Notes: a model not told the origin generated them from the letters alone. A stretch of 64,000 nt of DNA from Oryzias latipes (GCF_002234675.1 NC_019877.2:4247041-4311040), one strand, 5' to 3'; shown: positions 22,720-35,648, counted from the first letter of the stretch. Numbers and translations: made by a program.

Positions 22720-23637
22720 GGCAAGGCAAGGCAAGTTTATTTGTATAGCACAATTCGTACACAAAGTAATTCAAGGTGCTTCACAAAACAGAAAAATGCA
22801 TTAAAATCACAATACATCATAGAATAATCGATGAAAAATTTACTTTAAAAGAAAAAAAAAATTGAAAATTGATTTAAAAATAAAGGAAGGAAAGGAAAGA
22901 AAAGTGCAGATAGGACCTTTCAGTCATATACACGGCTAAACAGAAATGTTTTAAGTCTAGATTTGAACATGAACACAGAAGAGGCCTGTCTTACGACTTC
23001 AGGGAGGCTGTTCCAGATTTTAGCTGCAGTTCTGACTCTGGGAATCAACAGGAGGCCGGCCCCTGAGGTCCTCAGAGTACGAGATGGTTCATCTGGCACT
23101 AACATGTCAGAGATGTACTTTGGTGCTCGGCCATGGAGAGACTTGTACACAAGCAGAGCTGCTTTGAAGTCTATTCTTTGAGGTACAGGGAGCCAGTGCA
23201 GAGACCTGAGCACAGGACTAATGTGATCATACTTCCTGGTTCTGGTCAGGACTCGAGCAGCAGCATTCTGGATGTACTGAAGCTGTTTTACAGCTCGTTT
23301 GGAGAGGCCGGTGAGCAGGCCGTTACAGTAGTCTAACCTACTGGAGACAAATGCATGAATAAGTATCTCCAGGTCTGGCTTTGATATTATGTTTTTGATT
23401 TTGGCAATGTTTTTCAGATGGTAAAATGCCGCTGATGTTACTGACTTGATATGGCTGTTAAAGTTCAGGTCAGAGTCCATGATTACCCCTAGATTTCTGA
23501 CTTGATTGGAGGGTTTAAGAGACAGAGAATGAAGGTAGCTGCTGACACTTTCTCTTTGTTTCTGTGGGCCAAAAATAATAACTTCGGTCTTGTTTGAGTT
23601 TAGCTGGAGAAAGTTGTTCTGCATCCACTGTATATAG
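22720..23637 (-). mobile_element. 5'-truncated L2/CR1-clade LINE with reverse-transcriptase 3' end
   Basis: The minus-strand open frame 23648-22920 (about 240 residues) is the C-terminal part of a non-LTR reverse transcriptase ORF. It carries [41 protein letters not shown] and [13 protein letters not shown], the usual tail motifs of L2/Rex-type elements. The 3' end carries GTGCTATACAAATAAACTTG and a TTGCC microsatellite, as in fish L2 elements. The paralogous position (about 62254) is uninterrupted, so the insertion post-dates the duplication or was lost from the copy. Confidence 0.85.
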
Positions 23638-24055
23638 TCCCACTCCAATAATTTGATTTATTGTAAAAGCATTCCCAGTCGAATTTTATTTAGGATTAGC
23701 TGTTTTTACACAAAATAAATATATAAATTCGTAGTTAAGGAGCAAGCCCGCCCCTTTACCGTCCCCATTCCTAAGAGCTCTCTGTTTACACCTCTCCTGC
23801 TAGCTTACAGCCCCAACCTAACAATACCAGTGCAACAAAAATGGTGAACAAAATTGGAGTTATCCAGCTGTACAGTATAGAGCCAGATGCCAGCTCTGAA
23901 GAAGAAAATGAAGACATATATGGATCTATTCGTCTAGGACAGGGCAGGCAGCTTGTGGCCCGCTCATCATAGTTTCTATCTCAAAAATATTATCTTTTTC
24001 AAACTGCATTTTTTTCTTCTGTCCCTGATTCACAATGACATGAATAAAGAAATAC
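23638..24055 (+). repeat. Unclassified dispersed repeat, copy 4
   Basis: The copy starts TCCCACTCCAATAATTTGAT and contains GAGCTCTCTGTTTACACC and CTTACAGCCCC, then ends CCCTGATTCACAATGACATG. It abuts the LINE insertion. Its segmental-duplicate partner is at about 62257-62610. Confidence 0.65.
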
Positions 24056-27000
24056 TCAGACATGAATGCTTCAGTTTCTTTATATATGTCCCTTGTCATC
24101 AGAAAAATGCCACAAGAAGACGTTAAAAACACACCAAAAAAAAACTACGATGCACATTAAACTTGATGCTTCCTCATACAGATTATTCTGTTTCCTATTT
24201 GTTAAAGAGGCAAAGTTTAGCTGTTTCCCCGCTTGTCTTATTAGGGTTTTTTTTTCAGCAATTACTGCGTGAACTAAACAAGGTAGATTCAATGAGCTGC
24301 TTTGAAGCCATTATCTCGCTATGCTGGAATTCTCAGAGAAAAACAGCTGATGCTGTAAACATCAGTGCAGGCGTACGAATATCTTTCTCTCCATGTGATG
24401 ACCTGTAATGGCTTTTCACACAGCAGCAGCACAAATGGCTTCTTTCTTACCATTAGGAAAGGCAGCTTTGTTTTATAGCTGCTTTCATGCACATTAGTTT
24501 GTTGGTCTGCAATCACTTCCTGGGTTTTTCTGCCTCCAAGAGTTTAGACACTTATTCCACTGAGTGATTTCTAAACCAACAGTACCAGTACCAGCAGCCT
24601 GTGAAAGGACTGGAAAATAGAAAGGATGAGATCAGTGCTCCTGGTTCTGCTTAAAAGTCTGGCAGCAGCCTTCTGAATGAGTAGTAGCAGCTTGAGAGTG
24701 TTCGCAACAGTTGTAGCCATGATTTACATACCGTTTGGTTTAAAAATAGATCCTAATCTGAGAGATTAGGGGAAAAACTGTCAAAATAGTATGTGGATGT
24801 CAGTCACTTAAATGTTGCATCCAACTGTGTGTGGCCCGATGTTCTGTATATGAAGTAAATTTCTTATCAAACCCTGCAGCCACAGTTCATGAAGTTTTCT
24901 CTAGTCTTGCTCAGTAACCTCCTTGTTTTACTCCTCACCCTTGAAGAAATATGTGTAAAATTTATTTTTTTTGCAAAATCAGAGAGAAAATAAAGAAGTG
25001 GATTAGTTTTTCTAGATTATGTCTAGACGTTAAAAAAAACACGCGTGTCCAATGTCCGGCTCGTGGGCCAAATCCATTTAAAATCTACCAGCCTGCAGGC
25101 TTCCATCATAAAATCCTTCATTTAAACACAGCATTAATGTTGAATTTTGCATGTAAAGTTACCTTTCATTTGATGCAATTTGGGCGTGTTAAATTTTGCT
25201 TTCCATTTTGCTCCAATGTTGTGCAGAACGCCAGTTGTGTGACTTGAGACCCAGTTCACCGCCGTTACGCACAAACAGTGGTGATTCTGAAGACTCAACG
25301 TCTTTCACATCCACAATGATGATGGGTCATTCGTGTTCTCTTGAGTCACTTTCCTGTTTAGAACCCACTATGTGTGATTCTCCCATAACCATATGGAAAC
25401 CACATGACAGGACACTGAATCTAGAAATGAAAAAAAAAGGAACATGTCTTCTTCCTATTTTTTCTACGGTATCTTCCCAAATGACTGATTTTACATACAT
25501 TTAAATTATCTGTTCTACTTTGCAATCTAGTCACATAGAATTAAAATAAAAAAGAAAAGGAAAGTGAACTCACAAAAGTAAAAACATTGTCTACAGGGAT
25601 TTATTAGCTGTCAGATACTTTGATTTAATTGTTCTGACTCAATCACGTCTAGGTGTGAAACTTGATCTTCAAAGTATTGGATTTAATGTCAACAAGTTGC
25701 ATAACAAATATTAGCTGTAAACCAGGTAAACACTTAAAAGGTGAACTTTATCTGTTATCTGTAATTGACTCCACGCTTGCTGACAAGAGAGAAACATAGT
25801 CATGCTGACAGAGTTTCCTCTCACCCGAAGTAAATAAATAGCCCGTTTAGGGTGTGCGCGTTTGTCTCAAGGACTGAAATGACAGATGATATTGAATGAG
25901 TTATCTCCTTTGAAGTCACCGACTTAACCGGATGAGACGTTAGAGCCGAGGTCAAAGTGGAAGGTCTCACAATTATCAGCTCATCACAGGGGAGCTCGGG
26001 GTCGCGGTGAGTTCAGTTTATATGACTGGAAAAATCTCGCCATTCCTCCATTCAACAAGGCTAAGAGGGGTCAACGTTATGAAATGACACCAAACGTGTC
26101 GTAAATCACTCCAAAGCTCCCGTACTCCCTCGTCTGTGCCCTTGAAGATGTTCGCTAAGTCCAGAGAGGTCTGGAAATTTATTGATGGGATCCATTCAGA
26201 GTGGGCTGACTGAAAGGTAGAGCCCTGAGAGGGATTGACATGTGACGTTGACATGATATGCTTATCACTTATCACCCACGTGCAGCTGATAAGATTAGTA
26301 TTTAAGGTGTAAATAGTGATATGCCTGAGACTAGAAAATAAATTAAAATAAATAATCTGCTTTTGCAAGAAAGGTGTAACGAAGGAGTTGAGAAAGATTT
26401 GAGGAAAGAGCAGCTGCAGTGTGAGATTAAATTGCAAACTGAAAGTATCCACATGAAAGGGCTTCTCTATGATATGTTTGTGTGTGATTGAATGAGGTTT
26501 TTCCCCTGTGAAATCCAATTTCCTCCTAACAAATGTATGATGAAAGCCAATGCTATAGGAAGAGACTTTAGCTTCTTAACCTACAGTTTCATGACTTCAA
26601 TTTGATTCCATTTGATCAACCCTTTCCCCAGAATTAATAGTGTTTGTGAGCTTGCATCACTCAATTAACTGTCTTCCTATTGTTTCCTCACAGGATTCCA
26701 TGTAAAAGTGTTAGTGTTGCTCCCCACTGGGTTTTTGTTCACACACCCTAACCAAGTCCTGGTGCTTTCTTTTTGTGTCCGTCAAATTTAGGCTCCACAT
26801 CAGGGATTTGCTTTAAGACTAGATTATTATTTTTACTTATTTCATTTCCATTAAGTATCATCACATTGGCACAAACACCCTCATAAAATCCCATGTTAGC
26901 GTTTGCCAGGAGCTGGAGATGCTCCTAATTTGAAAAGCTTTGGAGAGTGCTGTGTTCTTTGAGATGTCATCAAAAACTCCATAAAACAGTAGTGCACCTT

Positions 27001-28689
27001 TAAAACTGTCACAAAGAATGTGCACATTGGACAGAATTTGCAACATAATCAGCAGCGTGCAGAAAAATCCAACAAATAAAGTTTTTTTTTAAACGGAACA
27101 TTTTTCTTTGATGTTATTTCTGCATAGGGACATCACAGAAATCAGATTTTCATTAAATAAATGTGTGTATAAAACCATGTTTGTGTGTATAAAGTTTGGA
27201 AATCCTTTAAATGTCGTTTTCTAAGCAGTTTTGGTTAAAAAAGATAATATTCTCACTTTTACGGCATGACATGCTCATTTCTATAAAAAGCAGTTGAATC
27301 ATCCTGAGCAATGCAAATATGTTGGAGACAAAACTGGACAACGTCTGCTGAGTTTGACTGAAGCATTGCACAATAAAAGTGTAAACTCATTTAAAATCTC
27401 TTATCGTCAAAATGAGTGCGCATTACGAGCTCTAACAACCTGATTAGAAACACTTACTGCAGCAGAAAGCGGCTCACAGCAAACACATCCACCATGTCAG
27501 CATGGGAGATTAGTTCTCTGAGGAATGAAGGGCAGGAAAACAATCAGTCTCTGATTCAAAACATGAGAAAACTTTGGCAACAATCAAAGTTCTGTGTGTC
27601 TGGAAACTGTAACACTGACAGTTTATCTTTTCCAAAAAAGGCAAAAAATATATTCTTAATCTGTTTATTTGCTGGTTTTCATTAGCTGAAATTCCGGTAA
27701 TTATGTTTAAGAACAATCATCTGTGTGTTCATGTAAGAATCAATCAAATCCAGACAGTACTGCCATTTTTGAACATGTTTTTTTGTTGTCAGGATAAAGC
27801 CACAGCATCGTTGAAGTCATTGCTGTATCTTTCTCAAGCAAACACAAATCTGTAACCTTATCCAGTGGTGTTGTTGACATGCAGGGTACGTTTTTAGGGA
27901 GGTGTTCGTGTTTATCACAGTTTGTAATCTATGTTTAGGAGTCGGTACTGAAGCAATTTGGCAAAATAAACATTCCTAAAAATGATGTACACTCAGACAG
28001 AGAGATACAACAATCGGAAAATGAGTGACACGCCCTCTTACATAAACTGGAGGAGAGGTCAGATTAACTTTAAATTTAGAATAAATGATATTAAAGAAAA
28101 CTTAATGAAACTTGTCTAAACAAATCAAATGTACACTGAACTACACACACGAAACAGTTTACTCTTAGGTTGCAAGCAAACAGTAATTTGGATATAAAAA
28201 AACTGAAATATTTGAGGAATTTAGCTAAATTAATGTAAGCAGCCCTCTTACATAATATATCTAATTTGCTGAAATTAACTACACGTAAAACCTTAAGGCA
28301 TTTTTTCTTTATAACACTACCACCTAGTGGAGAACATCTATATTACATTCCATATATTCATTTTTAGCGTCTATTCAACTCTTATGCGTCCAAAAAAGGT
28401 CACGTGTTATTATAATATCTAAATATTATATTTCATGCTTTTTGTATTCAATATGAGGGAAATAATTTTTTGTTTTTTACTGCATAAGGTTTTCATTAAG
28501 TATTAAACATATTTTTTTTTACTAAGATTTCTTTATTCTCAATTTTATGTTTTGTCATGCCATTTGCATGATCTGGTATGTGAAACTAATGACCAGACAC
28601 ACTAGATATGTTTTTTAGGGTGTAAACAAAAGCTTTTCCATAGCTTATTAACCACTAAGTTCCAAACTTCATATTCTTCATTGACTCTG
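24056..28689. other. Intergenic region between the two functional ace genes
   Basis: AT-rich DNA without a supported gene. Positions 24056-27600 are partly conserved in the duplicated block (63000-64000), which lacks about 25415-27222. A 166-codon minus-strand open frame at 26518-26018 has no recognisable domain. No exon chain was found. Confidence 0.5.
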
Positions 28690-29030
28690 CTTCAGTTTCA
28701 CCCTCCCCTCAGGTAAAGAATCTAGGTGTCCTTCCCTTAATGTCCCCTCCACTTCCATTTTGGTTCATAGTCTGGTCACTTCACACCTTGACTGCTGTAA
28801 TTCTTTTCTCTTTGGTTTACCGCTTGGATCGTTTCCAGAATTACCCCGTTTCGTCACTTAACCCTCAACCTTCAGCAACTCCACTCCAACTCCTAATCAA
28901 ATTCAGAATACAATGTAACCTTCTTCTTCTCACCTTCAAAGCCCTAGATAACCTGGCACCACCTTATATATCTGATCTTCTCCATATTTTCTCCTCTGTA
29001 AAGTACAGTGTCCCTGAGTGGCAAAAAAGG
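28690..29030 (+). mobile_element. Decayed LINE reverse-transcriptase fragment (Rex1/L2-like)
   Basis: Broken + strand frames read VKNLGVLP, then LLLLTFKALDNLAPPYISDL, the conserved region before the C-terminus of Rex1/L2-type reverse transcriptases. Several stops and frame changes mark it as dead. It lies just downstream of the secreted ace paralogue's 3' end. Confidence 0.65.
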
Positions 29031-29715
29031 CACTTTTTATTAAATGGATTTGGATTATTGTTTTTAATAAAAACACTTTGCCATTCTCATTGTTTTGAAA
29101 TATTTGGTAAATAAAAAAATGTATTTATTCATGCATCAAATTGTTTCATTAAAACCAAAACTTTAAACAACTTTAGAATCCGAGCCATTCACATGCCTCT
29201 CAGATCACCAAGTATTGACTTATTAAAAGAGACATTCAAACTTATGTATAAGCAAGAGAGAGGATGTAAAGGTTTGAAAAAAGTGTCTCTTTTCAGGTTT
29301 GTTCCACATCTTTACTCTTTTTGGTGTACTTAGAGAAGCAGTGACCACAACTTTGACATCTTTCAAGAAGGAAAAAATTATTTTGATGCTCTTAAGTTTA
29401 CTTAAGGAATTAATAAGGACAGAAGCTGTTGTGAATCGGTCAAAAAAAGGGGCCATAATTTTGACTAAATGTTTTATTAGGACATAAGAAAATTCATGTA
29501 AATCAGGAAAGCTCACATTCTTGAAAGAATTAACTACATATGCATTCACAATTGTAAAATATTCATAAAACTGATGAAAAATGAATTCAAGCAGCGTGGA
29601 TACAACCCAGACAATTTTATCGAAGAAATTCTAATTTGTACAAACTCTACACAAAACATAAATATATCTTTTTACCAGCAAATTAAACACCAATGAAAGA
29701 ATTTTCAACTTTAAG

Positions 29716-29923
29716 TTATTCCCCATCAGGGTATCCTTCAGGGATGGGTGGGACCCACATGAAGTCAGGCCATCCCAAGGTCTCATTTACATTTTGTTTC
29801 TCCAACCATTTCATCAAAGGCTCAAAGTATTTCATAAGCGAGCTGGCATCTATCTTATTGGTGCCAATAGCCTCATGGAGAAGTTCAGGCCAAGGCCTGG
29901 AAGAGCCAGCTTCAAGGATTTTC
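29716..29923 (-). CDS. Terminal exon of secreted ACE paralogue, lost splice donor
   Basis: The exon aligns with ace exon 12 (15089-14884) through [10 protein letters not shown]. At the donor position, where ace has GAAGATATTG|GTAAAG, it reads GATGGGGAATAACTTAAAG, giving D-G-E-stop. No nearby GT donor in frame is seen. A minus-strand AATAAA candidate lies at 29473-29478. Confidence 0.85.
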
Positions 29924-32900
29924 CTAGAGAAAGAGTAAAAAATGATTACATGTTCATTTTTTACATACTGCATGAATTCTTCGATAAGATCATATTTTTA
30001 ATACTTCAGAATAGCTCCGGCTTCTTTAGAGCGGTAGATGTCACATGTGTGCAAAGGACCCGTGTGATTGGCCACTTCACACAATTTTTCATGGAGTTGA
30101 AACTGGAGGATGAAGCTGACAAAATACCTGCAAGGTGGGAAAGAAATGCAGATTTGTGATTCCGACTACCTTTACTCTTCACAAGCCCCGCCCCAAAACA
30201 CTAGCAGTGTTTAACAGATAGAGTTACTAGAAAGCTGAACTAGCACATATTTTTCGAACCATTCATTACCTTTGGTTGACCTTGGGGTCAACGTTGAACA
30301 TTACCTGATGTATGGGGTGTTGTTGGGGATGTGGAATTTTGCCCCAGGATCAAACTGCTCTTCTGTCCGTCTGATGGGCGGACAGATTCCTTGATATTTG
30401 GTTCTAGGAAGAAAATAAGTCAGAAAATAGTTTAATGGATTAAAGAACAACTGTAGTATTTGGGATTTGAGTGCCAGTGCAGATTCAAACTATTACTATC
30501 ATTATTATTTTTTAAATAAATTCAGAAAAATCCTACCTGAGGTACCACCAGTCGGCATTGTACCTCTCTGGAGGGGTACTTCCGCTAAACACCTCCCATC
30601 TCCAGAGGTCAATGAGGTAGCCAGAGGGAAGGAAAGCTATTTTGTCTAGCGCCATCTTCAACAAGTGGTTCAGGTCAGTTTCTAGTAAAACAAATATTCA
30701 TTGATTTGTTACGTTTTGTTTTTTTTCATTTCCATGAGTAATGGAAAAAATGTATAAAATAGCCATCACCTTCATCAGCGTCTCCTGATCCCAGCAGGTT
30801 AATCGTGTGCAGATGCTTTGGTGTAGAAACAGAAAGGAATATGACATCCCCAATGGCTTCATGAAAACCAGGGTTAGCACCACTACGAAAACCAACTGGC
30901 TGGTTCTTGTACTGCAGAAAATATTGGATGTGGCCCATTTCATGGTGTACAGTGAAGAAGTCATCCATTGTGACTTTGGTGCACTGCTTTATCCTGCAAA
31001 GAATAAAATATTGCGTCTCTGAAACCCTGACTTTTTCAGAAACTTTAGCCAATAGACAAATCCTTCTACCTGAAGTCTTTGCGGTTGTAGAAGTCCCAGG
31101 CCGACGCATGACACACGACTTCTCGATCATCAGGCTTGACAATCATGGATCCTTCCCAGAATTCCTTTGGCATCTCCATCAACCCTAGGGAGGTGAAGAA
31201 CTCCTCTGCCACTCGAAACATGTGTGTAACATTGTAGCCCTGTGAAAGACACGCAACACAACCTGACTTTAACGTTCGTCACATGTACCTGGACGGTGTG
31301 TCTTTGAGGCTCATATGAAAATTAACGTTGGACTGTCATGTGTGGTCAGCTTATTGTGAAGTATTTGTAAGGATAATGTACAATACACAAACCTAAAACA
31401 CACAGGTCATGCTGTCATATGGTGATCCACACTCTAGTCATTAGTAAGGTACGAGTCCAGGCTGCTTTGAAACTGTGCATAAATGCTGCAAATGCTACAC
31501 AAGTGCCCTTAAGATGCCCACACAAACTAGACTCTAACTGCCAAATTTTCTCATTTTCTTACAGTCAGGCTACAAGCAAGTAGTGTGCAATTATCGTATG
31601 GACAGCGGCACTAACAGGCTCCCTGAGTGGTCTGCAGGATTTTGGGGGTTAAAAAATTAAAAATCCACATGACACACCAGAGTCTCATCTACTTCACCCT
31701 TACTTATGGTTGTTTAAGTATTCGCTACGACCTGTCGCCTGCAGCACGCCTGTAGAAACAAGCATGCATGAACATTTTGGCTTAGCGACTGCTATACTTA
31801 CCGACTGCTTACCGACTGCTTGATATTTTGTGTGGGCTACCCGTGTGACCTACACAAAGTTTTCCTGTCCTTTGCCCACAGACAGCCTGTGTCTACGTAT
31901 ATGGTCAGTAATGACAAACATTTAAAGGCCGGCATCCACTAGAGAGAGGACAACACTAGGAAGGGTTGTGGAAGAAAATGATCATTACTGCGTGCTTTTC
32001 CGTCTCAGATAGGGGAAAATATCGTGGGCATTTTCTATTTCTAAACAATACCAGGAATATATTTATATTGTGTGCAAACAAACTTAAAGGTGTCCTTAAT
32101 ATGTAGTCTTGTTTTACAACTCAAAATGCGGATTGTGGAAGCGAAGCACAGATAGATCTTTAAGCAACAGTTGCACAATCTTGGATTGAAAGACAATCTG
32201 CAAAAAAAGCGGTTTGTCATAAATTTGGCAGCATTTTTCCATAGTTCCATAATACGTCATCTTGCTGTACTGCTTCATATCCAAGCTGAGAGCTACCCAG
32301 AGCTTCTCAGCTTCCCCTATCATTACCGTCCACAGATGTCTACGTTGGCTCCACGCACACCTTTCCCCCTCTCAATAGCTTTTTTAAAGATTCTCAGAGC
32401 TTTCACAAATCTTTCCACGGTAAGTGTTTGTGTAAAAGCCCGCTGTGTTGTGGATGTCCACATGACAATGCAGACATGTTCCAAAAGTTGGCTGAAATGT
32501 TCATTTCTTTTTACTCGGAGTTGCAGCGGAAACTCCAGCAAGTACTTTGAAAGGATAAAGATGGTGAAATGCATCATTGAGGAATGTGGGGAAGGTTGGT
32601 GAAAAGATACAGAATCCCTCAATTTGCATTCCACACCTTAGTGGATGCTAAAATTGAAGAAAACCTGAAATAAACGTAGTTATTCTTCTCCTGGTCTCAG
32701 TCCTGTCAGGCCAGAGAACTTCCTTATTTACACTTACTTGTCTGACCATCTCATCAGTCACATCCAGGTTGGGTTTGTCGGGAAATGGGATCATCAGGTC
32801 ATAAATGTGGTTCCATTTCTGCGCAAACATGCTTCCTGAGTGGGAAGAGAAGAACATTTTAGAGACATTTTTCAAGCTGTGCTTTTGAAGACATGTCATG

Positions 32901-35567
32901 TTGAAAATTCTTGAATCTTAAATCTTAACTGTGGCTTAACCGACCTATATTACATATGTAACTGATGCATCTTACCCAACAGGTGTGCAGGGATTGGTCC
33001 TTTCAGGTTGATGTACTTGGAACCATATAGGTCGTAGAGTTTGCGGCGCACAAAGGCGTGCAGATGCAGATAGAGCGGCTGGAGGGTTTTGTAGAGCTTG
33101 TCCATGTCCTGCTCAAAGGTTTCACTCTCATACCAGGATCGCCAGTCAGCTCCAGTGTCTGCAAATCCTAAAAAAGGTATTTATTTATTTAACTTGTATT
33201 CATCCAGTTAAACAGATTAAGAAGAAAAATGCCAAAGACAAGACATTTTGAGAAAAAAAATATAAAGGGTTACACATTAAACAAAAATCAGGATAAACAG
33301 ACAATGACAAGGAGTAACAGACAATCATTAAAGTATTTAAAATAATAAAATTATCATGTCATTAGAATCATAAAACTAAGTTACAGCAACACTTTTCTTT
33401 AAAATGATCACTAAGTTTCCTTTAAAAAACTGTATTTGAAATAAAAGTGTCAATTCTAAGGGTTTTTTGTAAATTACTCCAGTCTCTGGGTGCTGCAGAT
33501 TGAAAGGACGAAGAACCCAATAACGAGTTTGATCTACTACCAAATGTTTAGAAATCTGGCTCAGTATTCAGTGTTCCCAAATTTTCTTGTAAGTTAGATT
33601 GGACATTTTTAATTTCTCACTGGATCAGGTTAAACACTTACCATCGGCTCTGGAGGCTTTGTTGCTGAGCTCCACAAACCTTGTATAGAGCTGCTTCAGA
33701 GGAACTCCAGACTCATTGCGCCAGGCCTCCCAGACGAACAGCAGCTTCTCGTAGCTCCTGGATTTGGCCATGATCTCTTTGAGTTCTTCAAAGTAAAAGC
33801 ACATCAAAACTAGAGACACCCACCCAAATATTGAAATTACCGGTATTAAACAAAACATCAATTCAAAACAAGTGAAGGTTTCGTGATTTCTCTTTTTTTT
33901 ATGAGTCAAAAAAGACTTTAGCTGTCTTGCCAGATTTTCCTTAAAATTTTGATCTTTTTTATTTTTATTTATTGAATTTAATTTTAATTTTTAATTTTAA
34001 TTTTATTTTTTTAGCCAAACAAATTGCCAATGTTCTTATCAAGAGTTCTTATTTTAAGAAAAAATTATATAGTCAGTAAGACGTGGTTTTTTTGAAGATT
34101 ATTTTGCTATAGAAAAACTTTCTTAATAAGATTTTTTTCAAGAAAGAAAACAAGACAGTTTTTCTTGAAGTACAAACCTTTTAACTTTCTTAAGACTCAG
34201 TTTTTGCATTGACAGTTAAGTTGCTTTAATGAAACATTGATTTAAAAAATGTGAAACCTGTTTGAATATTTTATTAAAATATATTCTAACCCTTGAGAGT
34301 TTTTTCAACAAGACAAAATAAGTTGAAATACTCCCAAAAACATTCCTTTCTTTGCTAATTATGTTTTGTCATCCTCAAAAAGAAGATCTCACAGCTACAC
34401 AACCTCAGTTTGTCCTTATTTATGTACGTTTTTCCTGAACTCGCATTATTTCCAAATGCAAAAACAGAATCTTAAGAAAGTAAAAAGACCCTCCTTTCTG
34501 GGCTTCCAAAAACTGTCCCTGCATCTTCCGTTTCTGTTTTCTCACCACGCTCCAGACTCCAGCTCACGTTTGGCTGCGGATGAACTTTAGCTGTGGAATA
34601 AATGCGACTCATGTTGCTGAGAATGGTGTTAACCTGAAATAGGAAGATAAAGATTCTTCATTTAACAGAAAGCATATTGAAAAAGCACATTTCTGTGGAA
34701 ATCACTTGAGCCAAACCTCCTCTCTTTCATCCTCGGGAAGATTAGCAAAACCCAGCATCATGATGCCCCTGATAAGCGTTTGGTCCTTAGGATCAGGAAG
34801 AGAGTCAATGATCTCTGGACTAAAGACAGTCTTGCCTTTTAACCCCCAGGCTTCAGAAAAGGCCTCAAGCCCAAGGGAGGCATTCACCTTAAACAGAAAG
34901 ACAAAAAGAAGGAAAATTTCATCTTTTTATTTTATTTGAAAGATCAAAACCTAAGAATAAAAATGGAGTTTTGCCTCCAGAAAAACATATTTGTCTTGTT
35001 CCCTTGTTGGTTCCTCTGATCCTAGCTCTCGTCTGCACAAGTGGGGCAACTAAATCCCAGTTTTAGAACAACTTTTTTCACTGAATCAATGTTTTACAAA
35101 ACGATCCAGAAATTATTTCCAATGAAGCACTAAGGTTTAAAACTGAAAGCTACACAGCAGGTCAATCCGTTGGGCGTACACTGCTTTACATTTTTTTTTA
35201 AAGAGGACCAAAATAGGATTCCAAATCATGCAAAGTGTTTTTATTTATAACATAAATTTTTTATGGTGAAAATATGTTTAAAAAAAAACTCATGAGCAGA
35301 ATGATCAGGTAGCCCCGGTCTTCTCACCTGAAGTTTGGAGTTGTGGTCTGTTAAGTTGGTGTTGAAGTTCCAGCCAGCAGACACGACAAAGGAAAAAACC
35401 TCCTCAGCAGTGCTGTTGTAATCACCGATGAACCTTAAAGCATCAGAGGTTGTGTTTGCGTATTCTCCTGGCAGCCATTGTGCCGAAAGGGCTTCAGAGA
35501 GCCTCATTACTGCTGCTGGTAGCAGCAGCAGCCCCCACCATACCAACCTGTCCCACACAGCAATCAT
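29716..35567 (-). CDS. Single-domain ACE paralogue, predicted secreted (complete, 12 exons)
   Basis: Coding exons in gene order: 35567-35328, 34887-34717, 34633-34546, 33785-33642, 33167-32976, 32835-32738, 31239-31070, 30993-30770, 30681-30537, 30403-30305, 30127-30005, 29923-29716. Splice borders and phases join into one open frame of 1,902 bases (633 residues). It starts with a signal peptide ([20 protein letters not shown]) and is equivalent to the N domain of two-domain ACE, keeping HEMGH (30930-30944) and EAIGD. Exon 12 has no donor at the position used in ace. It reads EGYPDGE and stops, so there is no second domain, stalk or membrane helix. The product should be a soluble M2 dipeptidyl carboxypeptidase, in overall shape like insect Ance. 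The exon-11 donor is slightly unusual (AA|GTATTA). No C-domain exon or anchor exon occurs between 22.6 and 29.7 kb. Confidence 0.9.
30770..30993 (-). CDS. Zinc-binding exon of secreted ACE paralogue
   Basis: This 224-bp exon encodes [19 protein letters not shown] and [12 protein letters not shown]. All three zinc ligands and the catalytic glutamate are therefore present. It differs from the ace N-domain exon at scattered positions (for example [11 protein letters not shown]), consistent with a diverged but constrained paralogue. Confidence 0.92.
31270..32670. mobile_element. Probable insertion in intron 6 of the secreted ACE paralogue, unclassified
   Basis: The equivalent ace intron (16681-16792) is only 112 bp, while this one is about 1.5 kb. 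The extra sequence contains a short direct repeat (CTTACCGACTGC) at about 31800-31820 and weak open frames on both strands near 32320-32630. It shows no recognisable transposase or terminal repeats. Mobile origin is inferred from the size difference alone. Confidence 0.4.
33168..33641 (-). other. Intron 4 of secreted ACE paralogue
   Basis: AT-rich intron of 0.47 kb. The segment about 33480-33540 (CTGGGTGCTGCAGATTGAAAGGACG) looks like retroelement-derived fish repeat sequence, but I cannot assign it. Confidence 0.35.
33786..34545 (-). other. Intron 3 of secreted ACE paralogue
   Basis: AT-rich intron with a low-complexity TTTTAATTTT-like run at about 33955-34015. No gene or element recognised. 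Confidence 0.5.
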
Positions 35568-35640
35568 GGCTGACAACCACCTCAGATGCTGCGGGGAAGA
35601 AATCAGGTGTGAATGAGTTAGCCCCTGGTTCATGACTGCC

Positions 35641-35648
35641 TTTTTAAA
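35641..35648 (-). promoter_or_regulatory. TATA-like element upstream of secreted ACE paralogue
   Basis: The minus strand reads GGTTTAAAAAGGCAG about 75 bases upstream of the ATG. It is comparable with the TTTAAAAG site of ace, but the GC-rich block behind the ace site is absent here. Different proximal sequence suggests different expression, which is inference. Confidence 0.35.

Noticed and set aside
26018-26518. 166-codon minus-strand open frame in intergenic DNA
   Set aside because: No recognisable domain, no flanking exon structure, and the sequence is absent from the duplicated block. It looks like a chance frame.
32323-32634. Overlapping open frames on both strands in intron 6 of the secreted ACE gene
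   Set aside because: Open on both strands, lowly structured and without known motifs; treated as part of an unclassified insertion.
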